Assembly: GCA_964611345.1 (NCBI GenBank)
Contig: CAZSYU010000009.1
Span: forward strand, 7,460-71,459
Source of the DNA: JALZVT01 sp964611345
GTDB taxonomy: Bacteria > Pseudomonadota > Gammaproteobacteria > Pseudomonadales > Azotimanducaceae
DNA: 64,000 nucleotides
Direction: 5' to 3'
The notes below the pieces were generated by a model. The model saw only the letters and a program-made list of their open reading frames with translations. It did not search any database and was not told the origin of the DNA. The translations under genes were made by a program, and so were the position numbers. Of this stretch, positions 53,387 through 61,743 are shown in pieces (the stretch's first letter is position 1; the number at the start of each line of letters is the position of its first letter).

Positions 53387-54342
53387 GCGTTAAAAACGCG
53401 AGCTCCATAGTGCCCTTGCTGTCGAGTGAACCGGCAGACAAAACTGCATACGTCCTTAGTGCGCTGCGCAAAGCGCTACCCGACGAACGGGTGTGTCTGG
53501 TGGAAGAGCTCTCGAAACAAGAGTGTGCATCTGTTGATGTCGCAATTGCAGCTAACCCGGTGCCCGAACTGCTCGATAAACTACCGAATCTTGTTTGGTT
53601 ACAAAGTCTGTGGGCTGGCGTGGAGCAGCTCATTGAGCCCGCGCGCGCCCGCAATCTGCACGTTGTTCGTCTGATCGATCCGGAACTGAGTCAGGCAATG
53701 TCAGAGGCGGCTTTGGCGTGGACCTTGTACTTGCACCGGCGTATGCCGCAGTACGCCCAACAACAACGTAACCAATACTGGCAAACTCTGCCCTGGCGTC
53801 GAACCCAAGACACCCGCATCACAGTACTTGGGCTAGGTAAACTGGGTAGTGCTTGCGCCAGCCGTCTGCACGCTAACGGGTTTAACGTCTCTGGCTGGAG
53901 CAGCTCGCAACACACTCTTGCGGGTGTTACCTGTTATTGCGGCGCGACTGGCCTCGCCAGCGTGTTACCGCGCACTGATATACTGATCGTGTTGTTGCCG
54001 TTAACTGAAGAAACACGTTACTTGCTAAACACCAATACCCTGAACGAGTTGCCGACAACCGCTGCGCTAATCAACTTTGCACGCGGCGCAGTGACAAATA
54101 CTGAAGATCTATTAAGCGCGCTCGACAACCGAACGCTAAGTCATGCGGTTCTGGATGTTTTCGAAACGGAACCGCTGCCGCAAGGCCATCGGCTTTGGAG
54201 CCATCCAGCAGTCACGGTGTTACCGCATATCGCCGCACCTACAGACCCGGCCTCAGCGGTGGGGATCGTCGCGAGTCACATAAAGACTTACAGAGCTAGC
54301 GGTGAAATACCGAAAGGGATTGATCCGGTGCGCGGTTACTAG
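53383..54342 (+). CDS. D-2-hydroxyacid dehydrogenase (glyoxylate reductase-like)
   Basis: A 319-residue NAD(P)-dependent enzyme. The dinucleotide fold has I-T-V-L-G-L-G-K-L-G-S-A-C, then I-N-F-A-R-G-A-V and L-D-V-F-E-T-E-P-L-P, with a catalytic His in L-P-H-I-A-A. These are GhrA-type 2-hydroxyacid dehydrogenases, which reduce glyoxylate or hydroxypyruvate or related 2-oxoacids. Translationally coupled to the VOC gene (4-base overlap). Confidence 0.9.
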   Translation: MSVKNASSIVPLLSSEPADKTAYVLSALRKALPDERVCLVEELSKQECASVDVAIAANPVPELLDKLPNLVWLQSLWAGVEQLIEPARARNLHVVRLIDPELSQAMSEAALAWTLYLHRRMPQYAQQQRNQYWQTLPWRRTQDTRITVLGLGKLGSACASRLHANGFNVSGWSSSQHTLAGVTCYCGATGLASVLPRTDILIVLLPLTEETRYLLNTNTLNELPTTAALINFARGAVTNTEDLLSALDNRTLSHAVLDVFETEPLPQGHRLWSHPAVTVLPHIAAPTDPASAVGIVASHIKTYRASGEIPKGIDPVRGY

Positions 54343-54356
54343 CAGATTCGCAAAGA

Positions 54357-55724
54357 CTATGCGTTAGCCTGCGCAATCTGCGCATCAAGTTGTGCACGAA
54401 TTTCTGCGTGTCGCTTGCTGGTTAGCGGGTAATTGATCATCGGTAAATAGGCAAAGAACAACCCAAGCGCTGTGCCAACACAATAGGTAATCAGCACGCC
54501 CTCAATCGCCTCGGGTGAGTTGCCAGCCTTGTCGATAAACCCAAAGCCTTCTTCCAGCACCCAAAAACACAAGCCAACAGCAATCGCCGCGCCAAGTTTA
54601 TTAGTGGTAGTTAGCAGTGCGAAAAACAGTCCGGCTCGTTGCTCGCCAACTTCCAGTTCGTCTGCATCTGTAAGGTCCGCCATCATGGAGCGCAACAGGG
54701 CCGGCGCGGCACCATAGGCAGCGCCATAGAAAATCGTAAACGCCCACAAGCCAATTACGCTGCCAGGCTGGGCAAACACAAAGTACAGAAAGCCCATCAT
54801 CACCGCGCCATAAACCAGCGCAATGCGCATCGCACGGGCCTTACCCACTGCGTAAGCAAGCTTTAGCCACAAAGGCATAACACCAAAGGCCGTAAGAAAA
54901 TAGAACAACAGTGCGAGACTGGCCTCGCCCGGCAACTCAAATACGTAGCGAGCGAGAAAGATGTACAACGCTCCAGCCACACCTGTACCAAGGCCGGACA
55001 AGAGATCTGAAGCAAGCACACGCCACAACAGCGGATTATTCAGCAACACCTGCAGAGCTTCGCGCCAGTGCACCGGATTAGTCGCCTTTCTGGAGCTGTC
55101 GGGGACATTCCATAGCGTTGGTATTGCGGTGAGCGGAAACAGAATGAGGCAAAATATGCCCATACTGGCAACTTTGTCGCGCAACGTGACATCGTCGCCA
55201 AGCGCGTCGAGCGCCGCTGGCACCGCGAGCACGGCCGTCATACCACCAATGACAAATACCTCACGCCAACCGAACAAGCGGGAGCGATCGTCGTAGCTTT
55301 GCGATAGCTCAGCACCCCAACTCTGATGCGCGATGGTCATCATGGTGTAACCGATGTAGAGCATTACCATCCAAAACCCAAGGTATACCGCCGATACAGC
55401 TTCTGGATCAGGTAGAAAGACCATGAAAACCGACAGCAACAATATAGGTAAGGCCAGCGCTATCCAGTGCTTGCGACGACCCCAGCGCGTGTCGAACCGA
55501 TCAATGGCGAGCCCCATAATGGGGTCGGTGACCACATCAAAAATGCGCACCATGGTGAACACAAATCCGACCGCAACCAAACTCAGTTCCAAACTCGAAT
55601 ACAGCGGCGGCAGGTAAACTGCAATGGGCATACCCATGGCGGCCATGGGCACGCCTAACGCGGAATAGGAGGCCAGCACCTTTTTACTGAGAGCGCCTGA
55701 GCCTTGATCGGAATCATCATTCAT
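54357..55724 (-). CDS. MFS/GPH sugar-cation symporter-like transporter
   Basis: A 455-residue, twelve-helix membrane protein. The N-terminal loop contains D-V-V-T-D-P-I-M-G-L-A-I-D-R and T-R-W-G-R-R-K-H-W, the hallmark of the glycoside-pentoside-hexuronide:cation symporter family (MelB-like). It may import a sugar or similar compound with Na+ or H+. Convergent with the dehydrogenase gene, 15 bases apart. Confidence 0.9.
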   Translation of the reverse strand: MNDDSDQGSGALSKKVLASYSALGVPMAAMGMPIAVYLPPLYSSLELSLVAVGFVFTMVRIFDVVTDPIMGLAIDRFDTRWGRRKHWIALALPILLLSVFMVFLPDPEAVSAVYLGFWMVMLYIGYTMMTIAHQSWGAELSQSYDDRSRLFGWREVFVIGGMTAVLAVPAALDALGDDVTLRDKVASMGIFCLILFPLTAIPTLWNVPDSSRKATNPVHWREALQVLLNNPLLWRVLASDLLSGLGTGVAGALYIFLARYVFELPGEASLALLFYFLTAFGVMPLWLKLAYAVGKARAMRIALVYGAVMMGFLYFVFAQPGSVIGLWAFTIFYGAAYGAAPALLRSMMADLTDADELEVGEQRAGLFFALLTTTNKLGAAIAVGLCFWVLEEGFGFIDKAGNSPEAIEGVLITYCVGTALGLFFAYLPMINYPLTSKRHAEIRAQLDAQIAQANA

Positions 55725-55801
55725 CTACCTACCACGGTAGACAAAGCCCCCTCCAAGAGCAATGACCACGATCAGATTAGCTAGCTACTGTTAGACGCGA
55801 G

Positions 55802-56221
55802 TCAGGCAGGCGGCGGCTCGATGCCTAATGACGCCATAAACTCTGCTCCAGTCTGGCGCGGATGATCACCCACAAAGGCGTATCCGCCAGCCGCTTCGTC
55901 GATATAAATTTCACCAGTCAGCTTAAGCTTCGACTCATCGTCAAAGGCCCCAGCCCAAACAACGGTCATCCCGGTCTCCGGCATCCGATAGAACAGATTG
56001 GTACCACAGCGTTTACAGAAACAACGCTCCGCCCAGTCACTCGATTTGTACGCAGCCAGATTCTCTTCACCAGCGAGTTTGATTGACCCGACACCAACGC
56101 CAAAGCCAGGTCCTCCGGACCACTTGCGACACATACTGCAGTGACACGCATGAAAGTGATGCTCAACTTCCTCAGCGGTGAAGCTCACGGCGCCACAGAG
56201 ACATTTTCCCGATTCGCTCAT
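55802..56221 (-). CDS. GFA family protein (glutathione-dependent formaldehyde-activating type)
   Basis: A 139-residue zinc protein. The pattern C-L-C-G-A-V-S-F, H-A-C-H-C-S-M-C-R-K-W-S-G, and R-C-F-C-K-R-C-G-T-N-L-F is the GFA fold with its two zinc sites. Gfa catalyses or assists S-hydroxymethylglutathione formation in the founding member; most relatives have unknown roles. No other detoxification gene is adjacent. Confidence 0.92.
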   Translation of the reverse strand: MSESGKCLCGAVSFTAEEVEHHFHACHCSMCRKWSGGPGFGVGVGSIKLAGEENLAAYKSSDWAERCFCKRCGTNLFYRMPETGMTVVWAGAFDDESKLKLTGEIYIDEAAGGYAFVGDHPRQTGAEFMASLGIEPPPA

Positions 56222-56240
56222 TGCAAGATGCTCTTATTGG

Positions 56241-56270
56241 AAGGTGACACCAAGTGTCTGACGTCACCTT
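56241..56270. repeat. Inverted repeat, possible operator or attenuator
   Basis: AAGGTGAC at 56241-56248 and GTCACCTT at 56263-56270 are perfect inverted copies with a 14-base loop. It lies just upstream of the GFA gene start (56221) and could bind a dimeric regulator or fold into a hairpin. No T run follows, so a terminator is less likely. Confidence 0.45.
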
Positions 56271-56366
56271 GCTGCTGGCAAGTCAGGCGGTCTGACGAGC
56301 ATAAGCGCTGTTGCCAACGGGGTGTCAGTAGTGTTCAGCCTGTGAACCAAACGTTGGGCTGGCGAC

Positions 56367-56948
56367 TCACATATCCAGCGCATGCTTCGGCGAGCCGGAC
56401 TGTTGAGCACCCACCTGTGACAGCAAAGAAGCACCAATAAATCCCGCAGTTGCCAGCTCGAGTGTCACCTCTGCGTTGCTGCGATTTTCCCAGAACCAGC
56501 CGTGCTGGCCTGCAAAAGGTGCGGTGTAGGTGCCCTGCTCACGATCATTTCGGCCACTGGAGAAACTCTCCGCATAGTCGGCAGTATTTCCAAGTGGCAG
56601 GTCAGGCGTGCTATGTAAATTGAATACGAGCTCTCCGCTTGCGCGCCAGCTGTAGATCATCACTGCACCCAGCTCCATCCGATAGCTGTACTCAACAGAT
56701 TCAAACGGAGCGAGCTGAAAGCGCACAACATCTGTTTTGTGGACAACATCCTGATAAGTCACCGCCGACTTGCCATCTGCAGCCAGGCCAGTAACCCCTA
56801 ACACTTTGCCGGTACCTAATGGGTCCAGTGAATACTCTGCGGGCAAGATGACGGCCACGACAAGCAGCAAACCCAGTACCAACGCAAAACACGTCGCCAA
56901 TACAATTTGGCTCCGCGAACGCCGTAGCCTGTCTTGTGCCGAACTCAT
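56367..56948 (-). CDS. Membrane-anchored protein linked to HupE
   Basis: A 193-residue protein from ATG 56948, overlapping the HupE/UreJ stop by four bases, so translation is coupled. One N-terminal helix (I-V-L-A-T-C-F-A-L-V-L-G-L-L-L-V-V-A-V-I-L-P) precedes a periplasmic domain with beta pattern, and a short hydrophobic segment near the C-terminus (A-T-A-G-F-I-G-A-S-L-L). I do not recognise a family. Its fixed place behind HupE suggests a partner in metal or cytochrome handling. Confidence 0.65.
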   Translation of the reverse strand: MSSAQDRLRRSRSQIVLATCFALVLGLLLVVAVILPAEYSLDPLGTGKVLGVTGLAADGKSAVTYQDVVHKTDVVRFQLAPFESVEYSYRMELGAVMIYSWRASGELVFNLHSTPDLPLGNTADYAESFSSGRNDREQGTYTAPFAGQHGWFWENRSNAEVTLELATAGFIGASLLSQVGAQQSGSPKHALDM

Positions 56949-57658
56949 GCGCCAACTCCAGAGCTTGCCAGCGTCAGAGATAACAAGTGCGTCATCGCTA
57001 GCGCAAATCCGCACACCATAAGAATCAGGTTGGCGCCAAATGCCGAGCTTTCGAAGGACGCAAGGCGGCGCCACAATGCAAGAACCGCAACAAGAAAGCC
57101 CAGAGCCAGCAGTTGCCCGAGCTCTACTCCTACGTTGAACGAAATCAGATTAACCAACAAGCCATCGCCACCGCTATACACAGCCTGCAACTTGGTAGCT
57201 AAGCCCAACCCGTGCACCAAACCAAACGCAAAGATGGCAAGCCGCACGTTAGGACTGCGACCAAACACTATGCTAAAACCGGCTATGTTTTCGAATGCCT
57301 TATAAGCCACCGATAACCCTATAACGGCATCGACAACGGCTGGATTCACTTGCCAAGCGAACCAAACACCACATACAAGAGTAATACTGTGGCCAATAGC
57401 GAACAGGCTGACAAACAACAACACTTGTCTGGGCTGGTAAACAAAAAAAACCACGCCCAACAGATACAGAATATGGTCGATTCCGGTGACCATGTGTTTT
57501 GCGCCGAGATAGATAAACAGGGGAATCGCGGGGCCCGTGACGTCGGCTAAAAAGTTGGCATTGCTCTCACTAACGTTGTGCGCGAGCGACGGCAAGGTGA
57601 ATGCCAGTGCAATCAAGAGGAACACGCCACCCCAAAACAGCCGCTTGGGTTGCTTCAA
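56945..57658 (-). CDS. HupE/UreJ family membrane protein
   Basis: A 237-residue protein with six or seven helices. The motif K-H-M-V-T-G-I-D-H-I-L-Y-L-L-G-V-V-F (histidine and acidic residues within a helix) and F-G-L-V-H-G-L-G-L-A are typical of the HupE/UreJ_2 family, which takes up nickel or cobalt in the best-known cases. Its linkage to a cytochrome c gene rather than to urease or hydrogenase makes another metal such as copper or iron possible. Confidence 0.82.
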   Translation of the reverse strand: MKQPKRLFWGGVFLLIALAFTLPSLAHNVSESNANFLADVTGPAIPLFIYLGAKHMVTGIDHILYLLGVVFFVYQPRQVLLFVSLFAIGHSITLVCGVWFAWQVNPAVVDAVIGLSVAYKAFENIAGFSIVFGRSPNVRLAIFAFGLVHGLGLATKLQAVYSGGDGLLVNLISFNVGVELGQLLALGFLVAVLALWRRLASFESSAFGANLILMVCGFALAMTHLLSLTLASSGVGA

Positions 57659-57664
57659 GACGAG

Positions 57665-58165
57665 CTATTCCTCGTCCATGCTGTAACCCTGGTGGCAGGC
57701 AACACACACCAGATACAGCTTGCCACCCACATCAAACACCGCCTGCGCGTCCTTCGCTTTGGCCGCTGCCATGGCCTCCTGGCCGGTAGTGATGAGTGCT
57801 GCGCTGTACTCCATCCAGTCACCGTTATCTTCAGCGCGACCTGGCAACATCAACAGATTGCCTGTTTCGGCAACCACAGCGGCAGCGTTATATACCGCCT
57901 GCCAGCCAGCATCATCCACCGGCGCTAGATCTTGCTCGCCAGCTGCGGTGATTACCGCGCCGGCCGCGCCCCAGATTACATCCGTGGCCGGATCGAGCAC
58001 CGAGTTCATCAGGTCATGCACATCCAGGACCGGCGTAAAGGGTGTTGCGGGTACTTCTGCCTGTTCTGCGCAGCCTGCCATCAGCAGCACGGTCCACACG
58101 AGTATCGACATCAGGAACGTCAGCAGATTAGATCGCACCGCCGATAAGGTGCTGGTGCTCTTCAC
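57665..58165 (-). CDS. Cytochrome c' / monohaem lipoprotein
   Basis: A 166-residue protein with a lipoprotein signal (L-L-M-A-G-C) and one haem motif C-V-A-C-H-Q-G-Y at the very C-terminus, after a four-helix pattern. Late CxxCH on a helical bundle is the cytochrome c' layout. HupE begins six bases downstream, and the hydrolase stop overlaps its start (ATGA), so it is one operon. Confidence 0.82.
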   Translation of the reverse strand: MKSTSTLSAVRSNLLTFLMSILVWTVLLMAGCAEQAEVPATPFTPVLDVHDLMNSVLDPATDVIWGAAGAVITAAGEQDLAPVDDAGWQAVYNAAAVVAETGNLLMLPGRAEDNGDWMEYSAALITTGQEAMAAAKAKDAQAVFDVGGKLYLVCVACHQGYSMDEE

Positions 58166-59445
58166 GCGCGGATCTGATTCAGAACAGGCAACAGGTATTC
58201 AATAAACTCCGCAGGGTTTTCTGACATCGGAAAGTGCCCCACGTTTTTCATCTCACACCAGGTGGAACCCGCTATCGCTTCGTGTGCGGCTTTGCCTAAC
58301 TCAGATGTGCCACTGTGATCGTACTCACCTGAAAGGATATGCACCGCAACGTCGCTGGTATCTATCTCTGCCGCCCGGTCTCGCAAATCATAGTCGGCAA
58401 TGTAGTAATGCAGATCACCGATAAAAGACTGCGGCCAGCCGCTTGCATAGACAAAGCTCGTTTCTTTCACGTAGGGCAAGGGCGAGTCGGGTGACATCAA
58501 CCCTTCCATTGCCCGAGCTTTGTAATCGTTGCTGATCTGCGGATGCCAAAGGTCACCCATCGCGGTGAGAGAACCCGGAATATGCAGCGCACCTTCCACC
58601 GATACCACCGCTCGAAACTTATCGGCGTGGCAGAGCGCAAGATCAAGTGCCAACAACCCACCCACTGAGCAACCGATAAACACAGGATTGTCCAGTTCAA
58701 GTGCAGCTGCCAACGCCAAGGGCACACTGCGTAAAAATTCTCCGCGCAAGTCATACTTTTCGGCCCACCACTGGGTACCGGTTGGGGGCAATGACTTGCC
58801 GTGATAAGGCAGATCATAGGCGATCAGTCGAAAGTGATCAGTAATGCGCGTGTCTTCAAACAGGTGACGCCACTGGCTGCCATGGCAGCCCGCTGTGTGC
58901 TGCAGCAATACCGGAATGCCCTGACCCGCCTCTTCAAAATAAATACGATGGTCTAACCCTGCGAGATTGAGGTGCGCGTAGCGACCCTGAGGTGCGTCGA
59001 ACACGGGCGCCCCTGCCGCTCGTGGTGCGACAGTAGTGTTGTTGCGCTCAGGCCGCAACAACTCAATCGCTCGCATGACCGCACCATAATATTGAGCGTA
59101 AGCCAGACGATCGCCACTAACTTGCAAACCAATGCCTGTACCAAGTGCTGCCAACAAATCGGTGTGGAAGCGTGGTGGTGGTCCCGCTAGCATGCGCGAC
59201 CAGAAGTCGGCGTCGCCTTGCAGACTAACCCATCCAGGGTTTTCATTGTGTGTGGCTGCAACATCACCTTTTTCAGTTTGCGTCGCACTGGTTTCTGGAA
59301 CTCCGTCTCTAACCCAGAGACTGAGCTGTTGGTCTCCCACTCTTAAGGCCACACCGCCATTCCAATACCTGGCGGCGAGTTGAAACTCGCCATCGCTCGC
59401 ACAGAGCTGCGCCCAATGGCTTGCCTCAGGAAGCGCAACTACCAT
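58162..59445 (-). CDS. Alpha/beta hydrolase with N-terminal extra domain
   Basis: A 427-residue protein. Residues 150-427 are an alpha/beta hydrolase: oxyanion-hole L-L-Q-H-T-A-G-C-H-G-S-Q, nucleophile elbow I-G-C-S-V-G-G-L and late H in N-V-G-H-F. The first 145 residues form another, unrecognised domain (A-A-R-Y-W-N-G-G-V-A-L-R-V-G, F-W-S-R-M-L-A-G-P) reminiscent of SCP2-like sterol-carrier domains. Substrate likely a hydrophobic ester. Overlaps the split-barrel gene upstream by seven bases. Confidence 0.85.
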   Translation of the reverse strand: MVVALPEASHWAQLCASDGEFQLAARYWNGGVALRVGDQQLSLWVRDGVPETSATQTEKGDVAATHNENPGWVSLQGDADFWSRMLAGPPPRFHTDLLAALGTGIGLQVSGDRLAYAQYYGAVMRAIELLRPERNNTTVAPRAAGAPVFDAPQGRYAHLNLAGLDHRIYFEEAGQGIPVLLQHTAGCHGSQWRHLFEDTRITDHFRLIAYDLPYHGKSLPPTGTQWWAEKYDLRGEFLRSVPLALAAALELDNPVFIGCSVGGLLALDLALCHADKFRAVVSVEGALHIPGSLTAMGDLWHPQISNDYKARAMEGLMSPDSPLPYVKETSFVYASGWPQSFIGDLHYYIADYDLRDRAAEIDTSDVAVHILSGEYDHSGTSELGKAAHEAIAGSTWCEMKNVGHFPMSENPAEFIEYLLPVLNQIRA

Positions 59446-59888
59446 CGTTCACCCTCTATGCCTGTTCCAGCATGGAGATCAATCTGTACAAGCACACCAT
59501 TAAACATATCCGGTATCCACTGGGGCATCCTGGGGCGCAAGCGTTTAAAAACATCTGCAGTAAACTCGGGTTGCTCAACAATTGCCCGTGCTTGCCCAGC
59601 ATAAACCTTGCCTTTAATCAGCAGCGCCACCGGCACGCCTTCACCTGTGAATTCACGCCACCAAGGACCATCGGCGCCCACGTAAACCACTTCGTCCTCT
59701 AATAAATAGTTAACCGGTATCGTGTAGCTTTCATCAATGGTCATCAACATCACCCGTTCGGCACGCAAGCCGTCGGGCTGACCGCGCAGCTCGCGCGCAA
59801 CAGCTGGGTTAACGATGTTTTTTTGATAAATCGCAAAACCAACCACACTGACAATAATGGTGATTATTATAAATTTTACCCAGCCCAT
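59439..59888 (-). CDS. Membrane-anchored split-barrel-like protein
   Basis: A 149-residue protein. One N-terminal helix (I-I-I-T-I-I-V-S-V-V-G-F-A-I-Y) is followed by a beta-rich region with D-E-V-V-Y-V-G-A-D-G-P-W-W-R-E-F and V-P-V-A-L-L-I-K-G-K-V-Y-A-G-Q-A-R-A-I. This pattern resembles flavin/deazaflavin nitroreductase-type split barrels, but the cofactor site is not clear. First gene of a five-gene operon with the alpha/beta hydrolase, cytochrome, HupE and membrane protein. Confidence 0.62.
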   Translation of the reverse strand: MGWVKFIIITIIVSVVGFAIYQKNIVNPAVARELRGQPDGLRAERVMLMTIDESYTIPVNYLLEDEVVYVGADGPWWREFTGEGVPVALLIKGKVYAGQARAIVEQPEFTADVFKRLRPRMPQWIPDMFNGVLVQIDLHAGTGIEGERW

Positions 59889-60035
59889 TTTAGTTCGCCT
59901 TCTCTCGTTGTTTGGCTAGTACTTTGTCGAGTACCTTCTAGCGACTGCCTGAATGACTGTTTCGACAATTACTGATAGCTTCACAACCATCAATTTAAAG
60001 ATTAGTTCTTAAGCCCAATTTACAGGAAAACAGCA

Positions 60036-60845
60036 ATGACCGTAGGCAGACTTGAAAGTAAAGTGGTGGTTATTACAGGTGGCGCCAGTGGCATTGGACT
60101 TGCCTGCGCTATGCGCTTCGCTGAGGAAGGCGCTGAAATTGTCATCGCCGATCTCATCGCCAGTCGCTGCGAAGACGCTGTTGAAGAAATTCGCCGCACC
60201 ACCAATGGGCGCGCCATCTTCGTCGAAACGAATGTTTGCGAAGAAAGCGACATCGAAGCTCTCGCCGACAAGGCCATGGCTGAATTTGGTCATATCGACT
60301 GTCTGGTCGCATCGGCCGGCGTATCAAACGCCGGTTACGTCAGCGGCGAAGTCACGGCGAGCGATGAAGCGTTGGAGAACCATCTGTTAAACACCCGTGT
60401 AGAAGACTGGAGTCGGGTTCTGCAGGTTAACCTAACGGGCGTGATGCTGTCTGATCGCGCAATCGCGCGGCGCATGATTAGTGCAGGCAATGGCGGCACC
60501 ATCGTTAACATCGCATCGAGTGCTGCGCGCATCGCGCTACCGGGTGCCGCTGACTATTGCGTCTCTAAAGCGGGTGTAGAAATGCTCACTCGAGTATTCG
60601 CCATGGAAATGCTGGAACACAACATTCGCGTTAACGCGATAGGTCCAGGGTTTATCGAAACGCCGATGACCCAGGGGTTGCGTGCCAACGAGGAAGGTAC
60701 AGAAATGATTTTGGCAACCACGCCGATGGGTCGCCTCGGCACAGTCGAAGAAATGGCCAACTGTGCCCTGTACCTCGCCTGTGAGGAGTCGAGCTATACG
60801 ACCGGACAGATCCTGTTTCCGAACGGCGGCATATTTGTTGGCTAG
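60036..60845 (+). CDS. Short-chain dehydrogenase/reductase
   Basis: A 269-residue NAD(P)-dependent enzyme with T-G-G-A-S-G-I-G-L-A, V-A-S-A-G-V-S-N, N-I-A-S-S and Y-C-V-S-K. It contains an extra loop (about residues 105-125) after the NAG-like strand. It stands alone on the plus strand between two minus-strand groups, divergent from the split-barrel operon. Substrate unknown. Confidence 0.9.
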   Translation: MTVGRLESKVVVITGGASGIGLACAMRFAEEGAEIVIADLIASRCEDAVEEIRRTTNGRAIFVETNVCEESDIEALADKAMAEFGHIDCLVASAGVSNAGYVSGEVTASDEALENHLLNTRVEDWSRVLQVNLTGVMLSDRAIARRMISAGNGGTIVNIASSAARIALPGAADYCVSKAGVEMLTRVFAMEMLEHNIRVNAIGPGFIETPMTQGLRANEEGTEMILATTPMGRLGTVEEMANCALYLACEESSYTTGQILFPNGGIFVG

Positions 60846-60860
60846 TGCTCTTAAGGGTCT

Positions 60861-61691
60861 TTAAAGCAACACACGTGGGTGCCGACCATCCACGTAGCCC
60901 ATAAAGCCTGGAGCCATGATGCTGTAGCCCAGCAGTTCCTGCACGCGCTCGCTGTAATTCGCAGCTTGCGCCGGAGGCACTGCCAACACCATATTCTCGA
61001 TCTGGCGCAGCCAGGGCATACAGTATTGTGGTGTGACCGCCAGGCGCACACCCTCTGATACGTTTGCGCCACCACGGTGAATGAGATTGCCAGCAAACAC
61101 CAACGCACTGCCTGCTGGCATCAACACCTTTTCAACTTCATCTGCTACAGGCGCGCGCCCCTCTGCCCAGCGATGGCTGCCCGGCACTACTTCGGTGGCG
61201 CCATTGGTCGCGGTAAAATCATCCAGCGCCCAAATCGTACTTACCCCGAGTGGTTCGCGCGGCTTCGAGAGTGCGATACCGCCCGCGTTATCGTCGATGT
61301 GAAACGGTTGTGGTGTTTCGCCGGGATGCACGTTAATGGCGAGTGCGGCAGACAACAGGTAGTGCGGCGCCAGAATCGAATCCACGATGGCCAGCACATC
61401 AGGATGTTCAACCATCTCTGCTATCGCAGGCGCCTTGGCCAACAAGGCATAAACGCGCTCGCTGCGTTCGCCTTCAAAGTCATTGCGACCCATCAGCTCT
61501 CCTTGCAGCCAGGGCGATAACTCGGTTTTCGTGCGTTGCACCTGTTCTGCCGAAAATGCCCCTTCTAAAACGCAATAACCGCGTTCAGCGATCTCATCAA
61601 GGCGGGCGGCAAGTTGGGGATTCGCGGCGCGCCGCGCGGCAAGCTCAACTGCGCTGTCTTTGCTTTGTCCTGCTGTCGGTTCAAATAACAT
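60861..61691 (-). CDS. Phytanoyl-CoA dioxygenase family protein
   Basis: A 276-residue Fe(II)/2-oxoglutarate-dependent oxygenase. The HxD iron site is in P-F-H-I-D-D-N-A-G-G, and the distal His lies in F-A-G-N-L-I-H-R-G-G. It hydroxylates branched-chain acyl-CoAs or a small secondary metabolite. Convergent with the SDR, with the CaiB-type CoA-transferase gene upstream on the same strand; together they fit acyl-CoA metabolism. Confidence 0.9.
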   Translation of the reverse strand: MLFEPTAGQSKDSAVELAARRAANPQLAARLDEIAERGYCVLEGAFSAEQVQRTKTELSPWLQGELMGRNDFEGERSERVYALLAKAPAIAEMVEHPDVLAIVDSILAPHYLLSAALAINVHPGETPQPFHIDDNAGGIALSKPREPLGVSTIWALDDFTATNGATEVVPGSHRWAEGRAPVADEVEKVLMPAGSALVFAGNLIHRGGANVSEGVRLAVTPQYCMPWLRQIENMVLAVPPAQAANYSERVQELLGYSIMAPGFMGYVDGRHPRVLL

Positions 61692-61743
61692 GCTTGAAGA
61701 TTACTCCAAATCCGTCCTGTGCCGGTAGCACGGGAATAAGCCG

